From NCBI RefSeq assembly GCF_019222765.1, contig NZ_CP078145.1, positions 434,001 to 498,000 of the forward strand: DNA of 64,000 bases, in the 5' to 3' direction. Source of the stretch: Nocardia iowensis (GTDB lineage Bacteria > Actinomycetota > Actinomycetes > Mycobacteriales > Mycobacteriaceae). The position numbers and the translations under genes were made by a program. Positions 11,477 through 21,190 of this stretch are shown here, in pieces; the stretch's first letter is position 1; each line of letters begins with the position of its first letter. The notes beneath the pieces are model-generated. The model saw only the letters and a program-made list of their open reading frames with translations, had not been told where the DNA came from and did no database searches.

Positions 11477-12049
11477 TTATTCGCCGATGGCGCGATCGAC
11501 CGCGGCCTCGATCAGTTCCTGGCCCTGCTCTTCGGTGAACACGTCCGGCAGCGTGAGCCGATCCACGATCAGCCAGTTGAGCGCCAAATAGAGCAGTAGT
11601 ACGGACTTCTCGTCGCCGGGCAGGCCCGCGTCGAGGTGGTTGCGCACATTGAAGTCGATGTCCGCGCGCACCCGCTCGGTCAGCACGGCCCGCAGTTCCG
11701 GTCGCCGGGTCGCCTCCAGGCGGAGTTCGAGCAGGGCGAGGTAGCCGGTGCGGAACGACTCGATGCGCCCGACCGTCTCCTTCATCAGCTCGACGATGTG
11801 CGCCAGGCTCTTCGGCCCCTCGGCCAGCTTGGCCATGGTTTCCTCGGTCGGCTGCAACCGCTCGTAGAAGCGGCTGCCCGCTTGGGTGAGCAGGTCGTCC
11901 CGGTTGGCGAAGTAGTTCGACGCCGTACCCGCGGGCACGGCCGCCTCCTTGTCCACCGCGCGGAAGGTGAGGCCGCGAGCGCCGTCCCTGGCCAGGACCT
12001 CGATTGCCGCGTCGAGCAGCGCTTGCCGACGCTCGGGATTCGTTCGCAC
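11477..12049 (-). CDS. TetR family regulator
   Basis: The 190-aa protein has an N-terminal helix-turn-helix at residues 10-55 (RQALLDAAIEVLARDG ... VPAGTASNYFANRDDLL) and an all-helical ligand domain behind it. The GTG at 12049 has GGAG nine bases upstream; an ATG at 12064 is the alternative. It is divergent from two tandem RibD/DHFR-like reductases, so it probably represses them. The shared upstream gap holds the perfect palindrome GTAGTACTAC. Confidence 0.88.
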   Translation of the reverse strand: MRTNPERRQALLDAAIEVLARDGARGLTFRAVDKEAAVPAGTASNYFANRDDLLTQAGSRFYERLQPTEETMAKLAEGPKSLAHIVELMKETVGRIESFRTGYLALLELRLEATRRPELRAVLTERVRADIDFNVRNHLDAGLPGDEKSVLLLYLALNWLIVDRLTLPDVFTEEQGQELIEAAVDRAIGE

Positions 12050-12066
12050 TTGACACCACTCCATCC

Positions 12067-12076
12067 GTAGTACTAC
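12067..12076. promoter_or_regulatory. Palindrome between TetR and reductase genes
   Basis: GTAGTACTAC is a perfect 10-bp palindrome immediately upstream of the TetR start region, with related CACTAC and AGTAC pieces in the next 30 bases. Its place in a short divergent promoter region makes it a candidate TetR operator. This is inferred from position only. Confidence 0.45.
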
Positions 12077-12122
12077 ATTTCCACCACTACAAGCACAGTA
12101 CAACAGATTGGGCGGTACCGGA

Positions 12123-12698
12123 ATGCGAAAGCTTGTCTACTACGTCGCCGTGTCCCTCGACGGTTACATCGCAGGTCCGGGCGGGGAGTTCGACTTCTAT
12201 CCGACCGACGACGAGATGGCCGCCTGGATCACCGGCCAGTACCCGGACTTCGTCCCGACGCATATTCGGCCCCACGTGGGTGTGCCGCTGGATGAGCCGA
12301 ACACGCGGTGCGACACCGTGATCAGCGGCCGCGGCACCTACGAGCCCGCCCTGTCCGTCGGCGTGACCAGTCCGTACGCGCATATGAAGCAGTACGTGGT
12401 TTCCCGCACGCTCGGCCGGATCGATGACCCGGCGGTGGAATTGGTCGAGGGCGACCCGGTCGACCTGGTGCGGCGGCTGAAAAAGGAAGAGGGGCTGGAT
12501 ATCTGGCTCTGCGGCGGCGGCAACCTCGCCGCCCAGCTGCTCGGCGAGATCGACGAGATGATCATCAAGAGCTACCCGGTCGTCGCGGGCGGCGGCATCC
12601 CCGCGTTCGCGGGGGAGTTCCGACCGACCCTGTTCTCGCCCGCACAACGCAAAGAATTCGGCAACGGCACCCAGGTCACTTGGTTCACCCGCGCCTGA
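12123..12698 (+). CDS. RibD/dihydrofolate-reductase-like family protein (copy 1)
   Basis: The 191-aa protein opens MRKLVYYVAVSLDGYIAGPGG, the usual N-terminus of the RibD C-terminal/DHFR-like reductase superfamily, which binds NADPH. The LWLCGGGNLA-type segment (DIWLCGGGNLAAQLL, near residue 130) is the cofactor loop. Substrates of these stand-alone actinobacterial members are unknown, and no riboflavin gene is nearby. It is followed by a close paralogue (about 70 percent alike by eye) and is divergent from a TetR gene. Confidence 0.85.
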   Translation: MRKLVYYVAVSLDGYIAGPGGEFDFYPTDDEMAAWITGQYPDFVPTHIRPHVGVPLDEPNTRCDTVISGRGTYEPALSVGVTSPYAHMKQYVVSRTLGRIDDPAVELVEGDPVDLVRRLKKEEGLDIWLCGGGNLAAQLLGEIDEMIIKSYPVVAGGGIPAFAGEFRPTLFSPAQRKEFGNGTQVTWFTRA

Positions 12699-12724
12699 CA
12701 ACTCCGCACGAAAGAAGTTCTGCT

Positions 12725-13297
12725 ATGCGAAAACTTGTCTACTTCGTCGGCATGTCCCTGGACGGCTACATCGCCGGACCCGGCGGCACGATCGACTTCT
12801 ATCCCGTGTCCGACGAGATGGGCGCGTGGATCGCGCGGGAATACCCGGAGACGCTGCCGACCCACGCGCGGCCGCACTTCGGGCTCGCCGTCGACGCGCC
12901 CAATCAGAAGTTCGACACGTTCGTGATGGGGCGGGGTACCTACGACCCGGCCCTGGCGATCGGCGTGACCAGCCCGTTCGGGCACATGCGGCAGTACGTG
13001 GTGTCGAGCACCCTCGGCCGGATCGATGACCCGGCTGTCGAACTGGTCGAGCGCGATCCGGTCGGCCTGGTGCGTGCACTCAAACAAGAAGAGGGCATGG
13101 ATATTTGGCTGGGCGGCGGCAAGCTCGCGGCCGCGTTGCTCGGCGAGATCGATGAGCTGGTCATCAAGAGCTACCCGGTCGTCGCGGGCGCAGGCACGCC
13201 CGCCTTCGCGGGGGAGTTCCAGCCGACGCTGTTCACGCCGACCGAGCGCAAGGAATTCGGCAACGGCAGTCAGGTCACCTGGTTCACCCGAGCCTGA
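12725..13297 (+). CDS. RibD/dihydrofolate-reductase-like family protein (copy 2)
   Basis: The 190-aa protein is a tandem paralogue of the preceding gene, with the same start MRKLVYFVGMSLDGYIAG and the same end, GNGSQVTWFTRA. The cofactor loop reads DIWLGGGKLAAALL, one residue shorter than copy 1. AAGAAG before the ATG serves as ribosome site. The 26-bp spacing suggests one transcript with copy 1. The two probably arose by local duplication and may act on related substrates or as a heterodimer. Confidence 0.85.
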   Translation: MRKLVYFVGMSLDGYIAGPGGTIDFYPVSDEMGAWIAREYPETLPTHARPHFGLAVDAPNQKFDTFVMGRGTYDPALAIGVTSPFGHMRQYVVSSTLGRIDDPAVELVERDPVGLVRALKQEEGMDIWLGGGKLAAALLGEIDELVIKSYPVVAGAGTPAFAGEFQPTLFTPTERKEFGNGSQVTWFTRA

Positions 13298-13308
13298 CTG
13301 CTCGTCGC

Positions 13309-13743
13309 TCACCCGTCCGAAAGGAAGGACAAGCGCACCTGGCGATCCGGATTGTCGACATTGAGGTCGACGAACGCGACGGACTGCCAGGTGCCCAAGG
13401 CCATCGTCCCGTCGATCACCGGAATGGTGGCGTAGGGCGCGATCATCGCGGGCATGACGTGCGAGCGACCATGCCCGCGCGAGCCGTGCGCATGTCGCCA
13501 CCGATCGTCGGCGGGCAACAGGTCGCGCAGGGCGGCGAGCAGATCGTCGTCACTGCGCGCCCCCAACTCCATTACCGCGATGCCGGCCGTCGCATGCGGC
13601 ACGAACACATTCAGTAGTCCGTCGCCGCCACCGGACGCTTCGCGCACGAACGACGTGCACTGCCCGGTGATGTCCTGCACGACTTCGGTCTGTCCCGTGG
13701 TCACCGTGAATACCGTGCTCTTCATGACTCCATCGTGCGTCAT
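13309..13743 (-). CDS. YjbQ/UPF0047 family protein
   Basis: The 144-aa protein has the family marks: VPHATAGIAVMELGA near residue 50, the His-rich HAHGSRGHGRSHVMPAMI near 85-100, and GTWQSVAFVDLN near 118. E. coli YjbQ shows weak thiamine-phosphate synthase activity; the true role is unsettled. The ORF opens directly after the stop codon of the upstream MarR gene, so the two are probably co-transcribed. A second ATG at 13725 (MKSTVFTV) may be the real start. Confidence 0.85.
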   Translation of the reverse strand: MTHDGVMKSTVFTVTTGQTEVVQDITGQCTSFVREASGGGDGLLNVFVPHATAGIAVMELGARSDDDLLAALRDLLPADDRWRHAHGSRGHGRSHVMPAMIAPYATIPVIDGTMALGTWQSVAFVDLNVDNPDRQVRLSFLSDG

Positions 13744-14235
13744 TCACTCGGTTTCGTCGGCGCGCAATGCCTTGGTTACCCGAAGTGATGTCTCGTGCAG
13801 CCGGTTGAACAGTTCCAGGATCAGCGCCAGCTGGTCGTCGGTGTAGTCGGCGGCCACCGTGCCGAATTCCCGCGCCAGCAGCTCATAGTGCGGGGCGATC
13901 TCGTCGATCCGCTCCTGGACGGCCGTGATGATCACCCGCCGCCGGTCCTGTCCGTCGTGTTCACGCCGCACGTAACCAGCCTTTAGTAGCCGGTCGATCA
14001 TCCGGGTGATGGCGCCGGTGGTCAGTCCAGCGGCGGCGGCCAGTTCCCCTGCGGTGGCGGGGCCACCGAGTCGCAGCATGTTCAGGCAGCGCAGATCCGT
14101 CACGTGCAGGCCAAGTCGGTCCGCGACGGCCTGGTGCATCATCACCGCGTCGGTGGCGCTGCGCTGTGCGGCGAGGGTCAGCGCGGCACCCAACTCCACC
14201 CGCTTCGGCTCGGCATTCTTCGGCATGCTTGACAC
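13744..14235 (-). CDS. MarR family regulator
   Basis: The 163-aa protein has the winged helix-turn-helix of MarR: GPATAGELAAAAGLTTGAITRMIDRLLKAGYVRREHDGQDRRRV at residues 60-103. Helices at both ends would form the dimer interface. It lies head to tail with YjbQ and is divergent from an NTF2-like gene. Inverted TCAACT/AGTTGA half-sites sit in the gap. Confidence 0.9.
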   Translation of the reverse strand: MSSMPKNAEPKRVELGAALTLAAQRSATDAVMMHQAVADRLGLHVTDLRCLNMLRLGGPATAGELAAAAGLTTGAITRMIDRLLKAGYVRREHDGQDRRRVIITAVQERIDEIAPHYELLAREFGTVAADYTDDQLALILELFNRLHETSLRVTKALRADETE

Positions 14236-14266
14236 CTTCGTCTGACTCGGACAATATCTTACTCAC

Positions 14267-14290
14267 TCAACTATTTACTGACTCAGTTGA
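14267..14290. promoter_or_regulatory. Candidate MarR operator
   Basis: Inverted half-sites TCAACT (14267-14272) and AGTTGA (14285-14290), separated by 12 bases and flanked by repeated ACTCA motifs, lie between the divergent MarR and NTF2-like genes. The 24-bp size fits a MarR dimer site. The assignment rests on position and symmetry. Confidence 0.45.
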
Positions 14291-14322
14291 TGAGCTGATC
14301 AGATTGTATCGAGGGGTAAGTC

Positions 14323-14784
14323 ATGACCATCGACCAGCACGCCGACGAGGCCGCCATCCACGCGTTGTTCGAACGTCAGGCCAAGGCATGGAACGACGGC
14401 GATGCCGCCGCCTTCGCCGCGGAGTTCGCCGAGGACGCCGACTACATCACCTGGTTCGGCACGCACAGCAGGGGTCGGCAGGCGATCTACGAGTCGCACG
14501 TCCCGGTCTTCGAGAAATACCTGAAGAACACTCGGCTGGACGGGGAGATCACCGGCTTCCGCTTCCTCGGCCCCGACGTCGCGCTGGTCCACGGCCTGGG
14601 CGCTGTGCTGAAAGGCAGGCGGCGGCGCAATCGCCGCAACACCAAAGTGCAGACGACAGTGGTGGTGCGCACTAACGACGGATGGCGGATCGCGGCCTTC
14701 CAGAACACCAAATACCACTGGCTGCTCGCCAGGTTCGCGGCCAAGGCTGACCAGCGCGTCGAGGCCGCCGCGGCCGTCGGCTGA
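14323..14784 (+). CDS. NTF2-like SgcJ/EcaC family protein
   Basis: The 153-aa protein has a cone-shaped NTF2-like fold pattern: an N-terminal helix with IHALFERQAKAWNDGDAAAFAAEF, then DADYITWFG, and an ending TNDGWRIAAFQNTKY. The SgcJ/EcaC family takes this length and these motifs and includes polyketide-tailoring and unknown oxidoreductase-like proteins. It is divergent from a MarR gene and probably controlled by it. Substrate unknown. Confidence 0.8.
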   Translation: MTIDQHADEAAIHALFERQAKAWNDGDAAAFAAEFAEDADYITWFGTHSRGRQAIYESHVPVFEKYLKNTRLDGEITGFRFLGPDVALVHGLGAVLKGRRRRNRRNTKVQTTVVVRTNDGWRIAAFQNTKYHWLLARFAAKADQRVEAAAAVG

Positions 14785-14867
14785 GGAGGCAGGGGTAATC
14801 CGCTGGACCACGGCCGGTACGCTGAGTGGCTGTTAGCAGCTGGTAGTCGATCTTGGAGGACCCTGTC

Positions 14868-16133
14868 GTGGCTCTCGTTGTTCAGAAGTACGGAGGATCC
14901 TCGGTGGCTACCGCCGAGCGCATCCGGCGCGTCGCTGAACGGATCGTCGAGACCAAGAAGCAGGGCCACGACGTGGTGGTCGTCTGCTCGGCCATGGGTG
15001 ACACCACCGACGAGCTGCTCGACCTGGCCCAGCAGGTGGCGCCCGCGCCGCCGGCCCGGGAAATGGACATGCTGCTCACCTCCGGTGAGCGCATCTCGAA
15101 TGCGCTGGTCGCCATGGCCATCCACTCGCTCGGCGCTGAGGCCCGGTCGTTCACCGGCTCGCAGGCCGGGGTGATCACCACCGGCGCACACGGCAACGCC
15201 AAGATCATCGACGTCACCCCGGGCCGGCTCCGGCAGGCGCTGGACGACGGGCAGATCGTGCTCGTCGCCGGCTTCCAGGGCGTCAGCCAGGACAGCAAGG
15301 ACGTCACCACGCTCGGCCGTGGCGGCTCCGACACCACCGCGGTCGCACTGGCCGCGGCGCTGGAGGCCGACGTCTGCGAGATCTACACCGACGTGGACGG
15401 CGTCTTCACCGCCGACCCGCGGATCGTGCCGGACGCGCAGCGGCTCGAGCAGGTCTCCTACGAGGAGATGCTGGAACTCGCGGCCTGCGGCGCGAAGGTG
15501 CTGATGCTGCGCTGCGTCGAATACGCGCGCCGATACAACGTGCCTGTGCATGTGCGCTCGTCCTATACCGACAAGCCGGGCACCTACGTTTACGGATCGA
15601 TGGAGGACATCCCCTTGGAGCAAGCAATCCTCACGGGCGTCGCGCACGACCGCAGCGAGGCCAAGGTGACCGTGGTCGGACTACCCGACGTGCCCGGCTA
15701 CGCCGCCAAGGTGTTCCGGGCGGTCGCCGACGCCGAGATCAATATCGACATGGTGCTGCAGAACATCTCCAAGATCGATACCGGCAAGACCGACATCACC
15801 TTCACCCTGCCCAAGACCGACGGCGCGCGCGCCGTCGAGATGCTGACCAAGCAGCAGGACGAGATCGGCTTCTCGCAGGTGCTCTACGACGATCACATCG
15901 GCAAGGTGTCGCTGGTCGGCGCGGGCATGAAGAGCCACCCCGGCGTCACCGCCAAGTTCTGTGAGGCGCTGGCCGACGCGGGCGTGAACATCGATCTGAT
16001 CTCCACCTCCGAGATCCGGATCTCGGTGCTGGTCAAGGACACCGAACTGGACGAGGCCGTCAAGGTGCTGCACCGGGCCTTCGAGCTCGGCGGCGACGAG
16101 GTCGCCGTGGTGCACGCGGGAACAGGACGTTAA
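14868..16133 (+). CDS. ask: Aspartokinase
   Basis: It phosphorylates aspartate, the first step toward lysine, threonine, methionine and diaminopimelate. The GTG at 14868 lies behind GGAGG (14855-14859) and starts [19 protein letters not shown], the catalytic KYGGSS motif. The 421-aa length equals the mycobacterial enzyme. Two ACT regulatory domains follow residue 265. In related actinobacteria the ACT region is also made separately as a beta subunit from an inner start; an ATG at 15600 in the right place could serve, although its ribosome site is poor. Asd follows after three bases, so the two form an operon. Confidence 0.97.
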   Translation: MALVVQKYGGSSVATAERIRRVAERIVETKKQGHDVVVVCSAMGDTTDELLDLAQQVAPAPPAREMDMLLTSGERISNALVAMAIHSLGAEARSFTGSQAGVITTGAHGNAKIIDVTPGRLRQALDDGQIVLVAGFQGVSQDSKDVTTLGRGGSDTTAVALAAALEADVCEIYTDVDGVFTADPRIVPDAQRLEQVSYEEMLELAACGAKVLMLRCVEYARRYNVPVHVRSSYTDKPGTYVYGSMEDIPLEQAILTGVAHDRSEAKVTVVGLPDVPGYAAKVFRAVADAEINIDMVLQNISKIDTGKTDITFTLPKTDGARAVEMLTKQQDEIGFSQVLYDDHIGKVSLVGAGMKSHPGVTAKFCEALADAGVNIDLISTSEIRISVLVKDTELDEAVKVLHRAFELGGDEVAVVHAGTGR

Positions 16134-17171
<1,038 letters not shown>

Positions 17172-17245
17172 CACCGTCCCCGGCGGACTAGCCGTGCCGA
17201 TTTGCCTGTGGGTCGGAGTGACCCATCCGGTCGAATCCGCTTCCC

Positions 17246-17275
17246 GAAACTGGTACCATATGTCGTACCGGTTTC
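17246..17275. promoter_or_regulatory. Palindromic operator of the YefM-YoeB pair
   Basis: GAAACTGGTAC (17246-17256) and GTACCGGTTTC (17265-17275) form an inverted repeat with 10 of 11 positions paired, ending three bases before the GGAGG ribosome site of the antitoxin. YefM-type antitoxins bind such palindromes to repress their own promoter. Confidence 0.65.
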
Positions 17276-17285
17276 AGGAGGGCTC

Positions 17286-17534
17286 ATGGCTGCGGCAATT
17301 ACGGCAAGTGAGGCGCGCAAGCACCTATTTCCTCTGGTCAAGCAGGTGAATGAGGATCATGACACGATCGAGATCGTGTCGAAGGGGGGCAATGCCGTGC
17401 TGATGTCCAAAGAAGACTATGACTCGCTGATGACGACGGTCCAACTGCTCAGTGGGCCTGATGGTGCACGCCTACGTCGGTCGATCCAGGAGCTCGAGGG
17501 CGGTGGCGGCACCGGCCGCGAGCTCATCGAATGA
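17286..17534 (+). CDS. Phd/YefM family antitoxin
   Basis: The 82-aa protein begins MAAAITASEARKHLFPLVKQVNEDHD and continues with IVSKGGNAVLMSKEDYDSL, the YefM/Phd DNA-binding fold. A charged C-terminal tail, which wraps the toxin in this family, ends at the overlap. The ATG at 17286 has GGAGG four bases upstream; longer readings of the frame have no ribosome site. It overlaps the toxin gene by four bases (ATGA). Confidence 0.93.
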   Translation: MAAAITASEARKHLFPLVKQVNEDHDTIEIVSKGGNAVLMSKEDYDSLMTTVQLLSGPDGARLRRSIQELEGGGGTGRELIE

Positions 17535-17788
17535 GGCTCATTTTCTCCGAATCCGCTTGGGAGGAATACACCGCTTGGTTACAGCGCGACCGCACCGTGT
17601 TGAAGAAGGTGAACGTGCTGATCAAGGCGATCATGTGCGATCCGTTCGAGGGGATCGGCAAGCCGGAGCCGCTGAAGCATGACCTGGCTGGCTATTGGTC
17701 CCGCCGGATTACCCAGGAGCACCGCATCGTCTACAAGGTCGTCGAGGATGCGCTGTGGATTGCCAAGGGTGGCAAGCACTACGAATGA
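17531..17788 (+). CDS. yoeB: YoeB family mRNA-interferase toxin
   Basis: The 85-aa protein begins MRLIFSESAWEEYTAWLQRD and ends GGKHYE. WSRRITQEHRIVYKV and the terminal His-Tyr pair hold the conserved basic and acid-base residues of YoeB, which cleaves mRNA on the ribosome at the A site. All of these residues are present, so the toxin should be active. Translation is coupled to the antitoxin through the ATGA overlap. Confidence 0.92.
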   Translation: MRLIFSESAWEEYTAWLQRDRTVLKKVNVLIKAIMCDPFEGIGKPEPLKHDLAGYWSRRITQEHRIVYKVVEDALWIAKGGKHYE

Positions 17789-17861
17789 CTCGTGGCTAGG
17801 CGGGGCCGTTAGCAGAGCGGCGAGGCCGCGGGTCCGCGGTCGGAACCACGGCCTCGGTCGC

Positions 17862-20303
17862 TCACTTCGTTTCGTAGCGGGTTGCCAGGCGGCGATCGGC
17901 GGAGGAATGGCCTGCTTGAATTTCGTAGGTTCCGGGTACTGATCGCCAGGTGTTGCGCTCTTCGTCCCAGATCTCGAACGCGCGCTGTGGAATTCGGATG
18001 CGCGCCGCGACCTGCTCACCTGGGTCGGCTTCGACTCGGGTGAAACCGGCCAGCCAGCGGGACGGGCGGATCGCCGAATCCGCTACCGGCGCAATGTAAA
18101 TCTGCACCACCTCGGCACCGCGGCGGGCACCGGTATTGCGCAGCTGGACGGTCACGGTCGTCGCATCGCGCTCGATCGACTCGTAATCCCATGTGGTGTA
18201 ACCGGATCCGTGTCCGAACGGGTACGCCGGAGTCGTGCCCGCCCGCTCCCACGCGCGATAGCCGATGAACACGTCCTCCCGGTAGACGAGTTCACCATCG
18301 GTCGGGACGACCTCGGTGACCGGGCAATCGGCCAGTGCGATGGGCCAAGTGGTCGGCAGCCGCCCGCCCGGCTCGGTGTGGCCGAGTAGCACGTCAGCGA
18401 GTGCGGCCCCGCCTTGCTGGCCGGGGAACCAGCTCAACAGGATCGCCGCGACCTCCTCGCGCCACGGCAACTCCACCGGCGATCCCGCATTGACGACCAC
18501 CACCGTATTCGGATTGACGGCGGCGACCCGGCTGACCAATTCGTCTTGGCGGCCGGGCAGTTTCAGCGTCTTGCGGTCGAAGCCCTCCGACTCGACCTGC
18601 TCGGTGGTGGCGACGACGACCACGGCGACATCGGCCGCTCGCGCCGCCTCGACCGCCTCCGCGATCAGCTCGTCGGGGTCGCGTCGCGGGTCCCCGTGCG
18701 CGAGGGTGACGTTGACCGCTTGGATGGGTGCGTCCGCGAACTTCATCGGGCTATGCGTCATGCGCACCTCGACCGGCTGCCCAGCCGTCAGCTCGACCGT
18801 GCCGCGCTCGACGGGGGTGCCGAAGAATGCCTCGAAAAGGTCCGCGCCGGAGGGTGTTTCGCTGCCATCGAAGAGCACGGTATCCGCCACGACGAGGCGG
18901 AACTCGCCGAAACCCTTGGTGCCGAAGACATGCGCACCGCTTTCCCGTGGGGTGAAGGTGCCATGGATCTCGACGGTGTGCAGCGCGTCGTAGCTGATGC
19001 CGTCGGGCATTTCGCCGATCCACTCGACCATTCCATTGGGCAGCGAGCTGATTCCGAGCACCTCGCCATCGGCATCGAGCACGCGGACCTGCAACTCGAA
19101 TCCCTGGTCGGCTGCGCCCAAAGCGTCACTCGGCGTGGCGCCTACCGCGAAGGTCAACGCATCTTCCGGCAGCGCGGCGGTCAGGCCGTCGAGCGGGGAG
19201 ACGACGGACTCGGGAAACACGGTGGCCGAACCGCCGCCGAGAATACGGGCGTCCCTGGCGGCGAGACCGATGAGCGCGACCTTGTCGGCGGCGTCGATGG
19301 GGAGCGCCGTACGGTCCGCGACCGCGGCGTTTCGCACCAGAACGAAAGAGCGACCGGCGATTTCACGGGCCAGCGCGATGCCGTCGATGTTCGCGGGCGG
19401 CGTGGTCACCGCGGGCTCCGCGCCGTCGAGCAGGCCCACCCGGGCGGCGAGGCGCAGCACCCGTCGCACGGCTGCGTCGACCACGGACTCCTCGACCTCG
19501 CCGTTGCGCACCGCGGCGACGAGCGCGTCGCCGTAGACGCCGCGCGGTCCCGGCATCGCGATGTCGAGCCCGCCGGTGATCGCGCCGACTGTCGACCGCG
19601 CGGCGATCCAGTCGGAGACGACCACGCCGTCGTACCCCCATTCGTCGCGCAGCACCCCGTTCAGCAGGGCGGCGTGCTCGGTCATGGTGGTGCCGTTGAC
19701 CTGGTTGTAGGCGGCCATGATGCCCCAGGGGCCCGCCTCGCGGACGATCGCTTCGAAAGGCGCGAGGTACAACTCGCGCAGCGCGCGGGGGGAGACGACA
19801 TTGTTCACGGTGAAGCGTTCGGTCTCGGCATCATTGGCGACGAAATGCTTGACCGTGGTGCCGACCCCGCCGTCCTGCACGCCGCGCACATAGCCGGTCC
19901 CGATGCGTCCCGTGAGGTACGGATCCTCCGAGTAGGCCTCGAAATGCCTGCCGCCGAGCGGCGACCGATGCAGGTTGACGGTCGGCGCGAGCAGCACCTG
20001 CACACCTTTGCGGCGTGCTTCTTGCGCGAGCAGCAGGCCTGCGCGCCTGGCCAGTTCCGGATCCCAGGTCGCGGCGAGCGCGGTGGGCGATGGCAGCGCG
20101 ATGGACGGATCGTCGGCGGAAAAACGCACCCCGCGCACCCCGATCGGGCCGTCGGACATCACCAGCGACCGCAACCCGATCTCCGGCAGCGCGGGCAGCG
20201 ACCACATGTCCTGCCCCATCAGCAGCCTGGCCTTGGTCGGGAGGTCGAGCTTCCCGAGGGCCGCCGTCACGGCTTCCTCGCGGACCACGTCGGCTTGACT
20301 CAT
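17862..20303 (-). CDS. Glycoside hydrolase family 3 beta-glucosidase
   Basis: The 813-aa protein has the GH3 layout. The N-terminal barrel holds KHFVANDAETERF near residue 145 and the nucleophile Asp in GVVVSDW near 220. An alpha/beta sandwich starts near 310, a PA14-like insert lies around 410-540, and a fibronectin III-like domain begins near 700. No signal peptide is visible, so it is probably cytoplasmic and acts on imported oligosaccharides or glycosides. The ATG at 20303 follows AAGGAG. A divergent TetR gene lies behind a short gap with a shared TGGTAG motif. Confidence 0.92.
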   Translation of the reverse strand: MSQADVVREEAVTAALGKLDLPTKARLLMGQDMWSLPALPEIGLRSLVMSDGPIGVRGVRFSADDPSIALPSPTALAATWDPELARRAGLLLAQEARRKGVQVLLAPTVNLHRSPLGGRHFEAYSEDPYLTGRIGTGYVRGVQDGGVGTTVKHFVANDAETERFTVNNVVSPRALRELYLAPFEAIVREAGPWGIMAAYNQVNGTTMTEHAALLNGVLRDEWGYDGVVVSDWIAARSTVGAITGGLDIAMPGPRGVYGDALVAAVRNGEVEESVVDAAVRRVLRLAARVGLLDGAEPAVTTPPANIDGIALAREIAGRSFVLVRNAAVADRTALPIDAADKVALIGLAARDARILGGGSATVFPESVVSPLDGLTAALPEDALTFAVGATPSDALGAADQGFELQVRVLDADGEVLGISSLPNGMVEWIGEMPDGISYDALHTVEIHGTFTPRESGAHVFGTKGFGEFRLVVADTVLFDGSETPSGADLFEAFFGTPVERGTVELTAGQPVEVRMTHSPMKFADAPIQAVNVTLAHGDPRRDPDELIAEAVEAARAADVAVVVVATTEQVESEGFDRKTLKLPGRQDELVSRVAAVNPNTVVVVNAGSPVELPWREEVAAILLSWFPGQQGGAALADVLLGHTEPGGRLPTTWPIALADCPVTEVVPTDGELVYREDVFIGYRAWERAGTTPAYPFGHGSGYTTWDYESIERDATTVTVQLRNTGARRGAEVVQIYIAPVADSAIRPSRWLAGFTRVEADPGEQVAARIRIPQRAFEIWDEERNTWRSVPGTYEIQAGHSSADRRLATRYETK

Positions 20304-20318
20304 GATGAACTCCTTTGT

Positions 20319-20425
20319 CTACCAATGTAGTTGCGGACACGGTGGGCGGGTGCCCGCAAAAGCCCCGGAGGGCAGGCGGCGGGCGTCCGCTGATTCCGCT
20401 GAACTCACCTAATCAATGGTAGGTG
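20319..20425. promoter_or_regulatory. Two related palindromes in front of the GH3 gene
   Basis: CTACCAATGTAG (20319-20330) lies just upstream of the GH3 ribosome site. CACCTA-N8-TAGGTG (20406-20425) lies beyond the end of the TetR gene. Both contain an (A/T)TGGTAG core in the GH3 direction. They are candidates for the neighbouring TetR protein; support comes only from symmetry and repetition. Confidence 0.4.
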
Positions 20426-20443
20426 TTGTTATCATCTCGTTAT

Positions 20444-21058
20444 CTATGAGCGAGGACTTGCCGCGGTGTCGTCAGCCGGTCCGAGCAAAGCGACGAAGTC
20501 CCGGAACGCGGCACTCATGTCGACGGCCGGGTCGAGCAACCATTGCGTCTGCAAGCCGTCCAGCACGGCGATCAACAGCGGTGCCACTTGCTCAGGTGTC
20601 CGACCCCCGGCCAGCCGATCACCGAACTCCGCCCGCAGCAGGTCGGCTAGTCTCGCCCTGGCGTGGGCGTAGCGCTCGACGAAATACTCCCGCGCGGGGT
20701 GCCCGCCGGTCACACTTTCGCCGACCAGCGCCGTGAACGTCTGCACAACACCGGGCCGCATCGCGTTGTACTCGACCAGCTGCTCGAGATGTGACAGCCG
20801 CCAACTGTCCGACGGTCCGGCCAGAAACGCCGCTGTATCCCAGCGGTCCCGCGCCTCGAGCACCGCGACCAGCAGATGTTCTTTGCTCGGGAAGTAGTGC
20901 AGCAGTCCGGGTTGGGTGAGCCCGACGCGCTCCGCGACAGCGGCGAGCGAGGTGCCGCGATAGCCGCGCTCGGCGATCACCTCTCTGGCGGCCTCGAGGA
21001 TGGCCGCGCGGCGTTCGGCGGCCTGCGCCGCCCGTCCACCTCGCTGTTCCTGAGTCAC
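20444..21058 (-). CDS. TetR family regulator
   Basis: The 204-aa protein starts at the GTG at 21058 (VTQEQRGGRAAQ). The helix-turn-helix covers residues 14-60: RRAAILEAAREVIAERGYRGTSLAAVAERVGLTQPGLLHYFPSKEHLL. A longer frame upstream lacks the codon pattern of the protein. It lies upstream of and co-directional with the GH3 gene, which makes it the likely regulator of it. Ligand unknown. Confidence 0.85.
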   Translation of the reverse strand: MTQEQRGGRAAQAAERRAAILEAAREVIAERGYRGTSLAAVAERVGLTQPGLLHYFPSKEHLLVAVLEARDRWDTAAFLAGPSDSWRLSHLEQLVEYNAMRPGVVQTFTALVGESVTGGHPAREYFVERYAHARARLADLLRAEFGDRLAGGRTPEQVAPLLIAVLDGLQTQWLLDPAVDMSAAFRDFVALLGPADDTAASPRS

Positions 21059-21190
21059 CCGGTCGAGCGTAATGCGCTCCGGTGTCCGGGCTGTCGTCGC
21101 GGCGCAGCGGGTCGGCATCGTCGCGCACCGAGCGGAGCGCGGCGGAAAATACGTTCGCTCCGTCGCCGTCGCGGCTGTTAGCCTCCGCCG

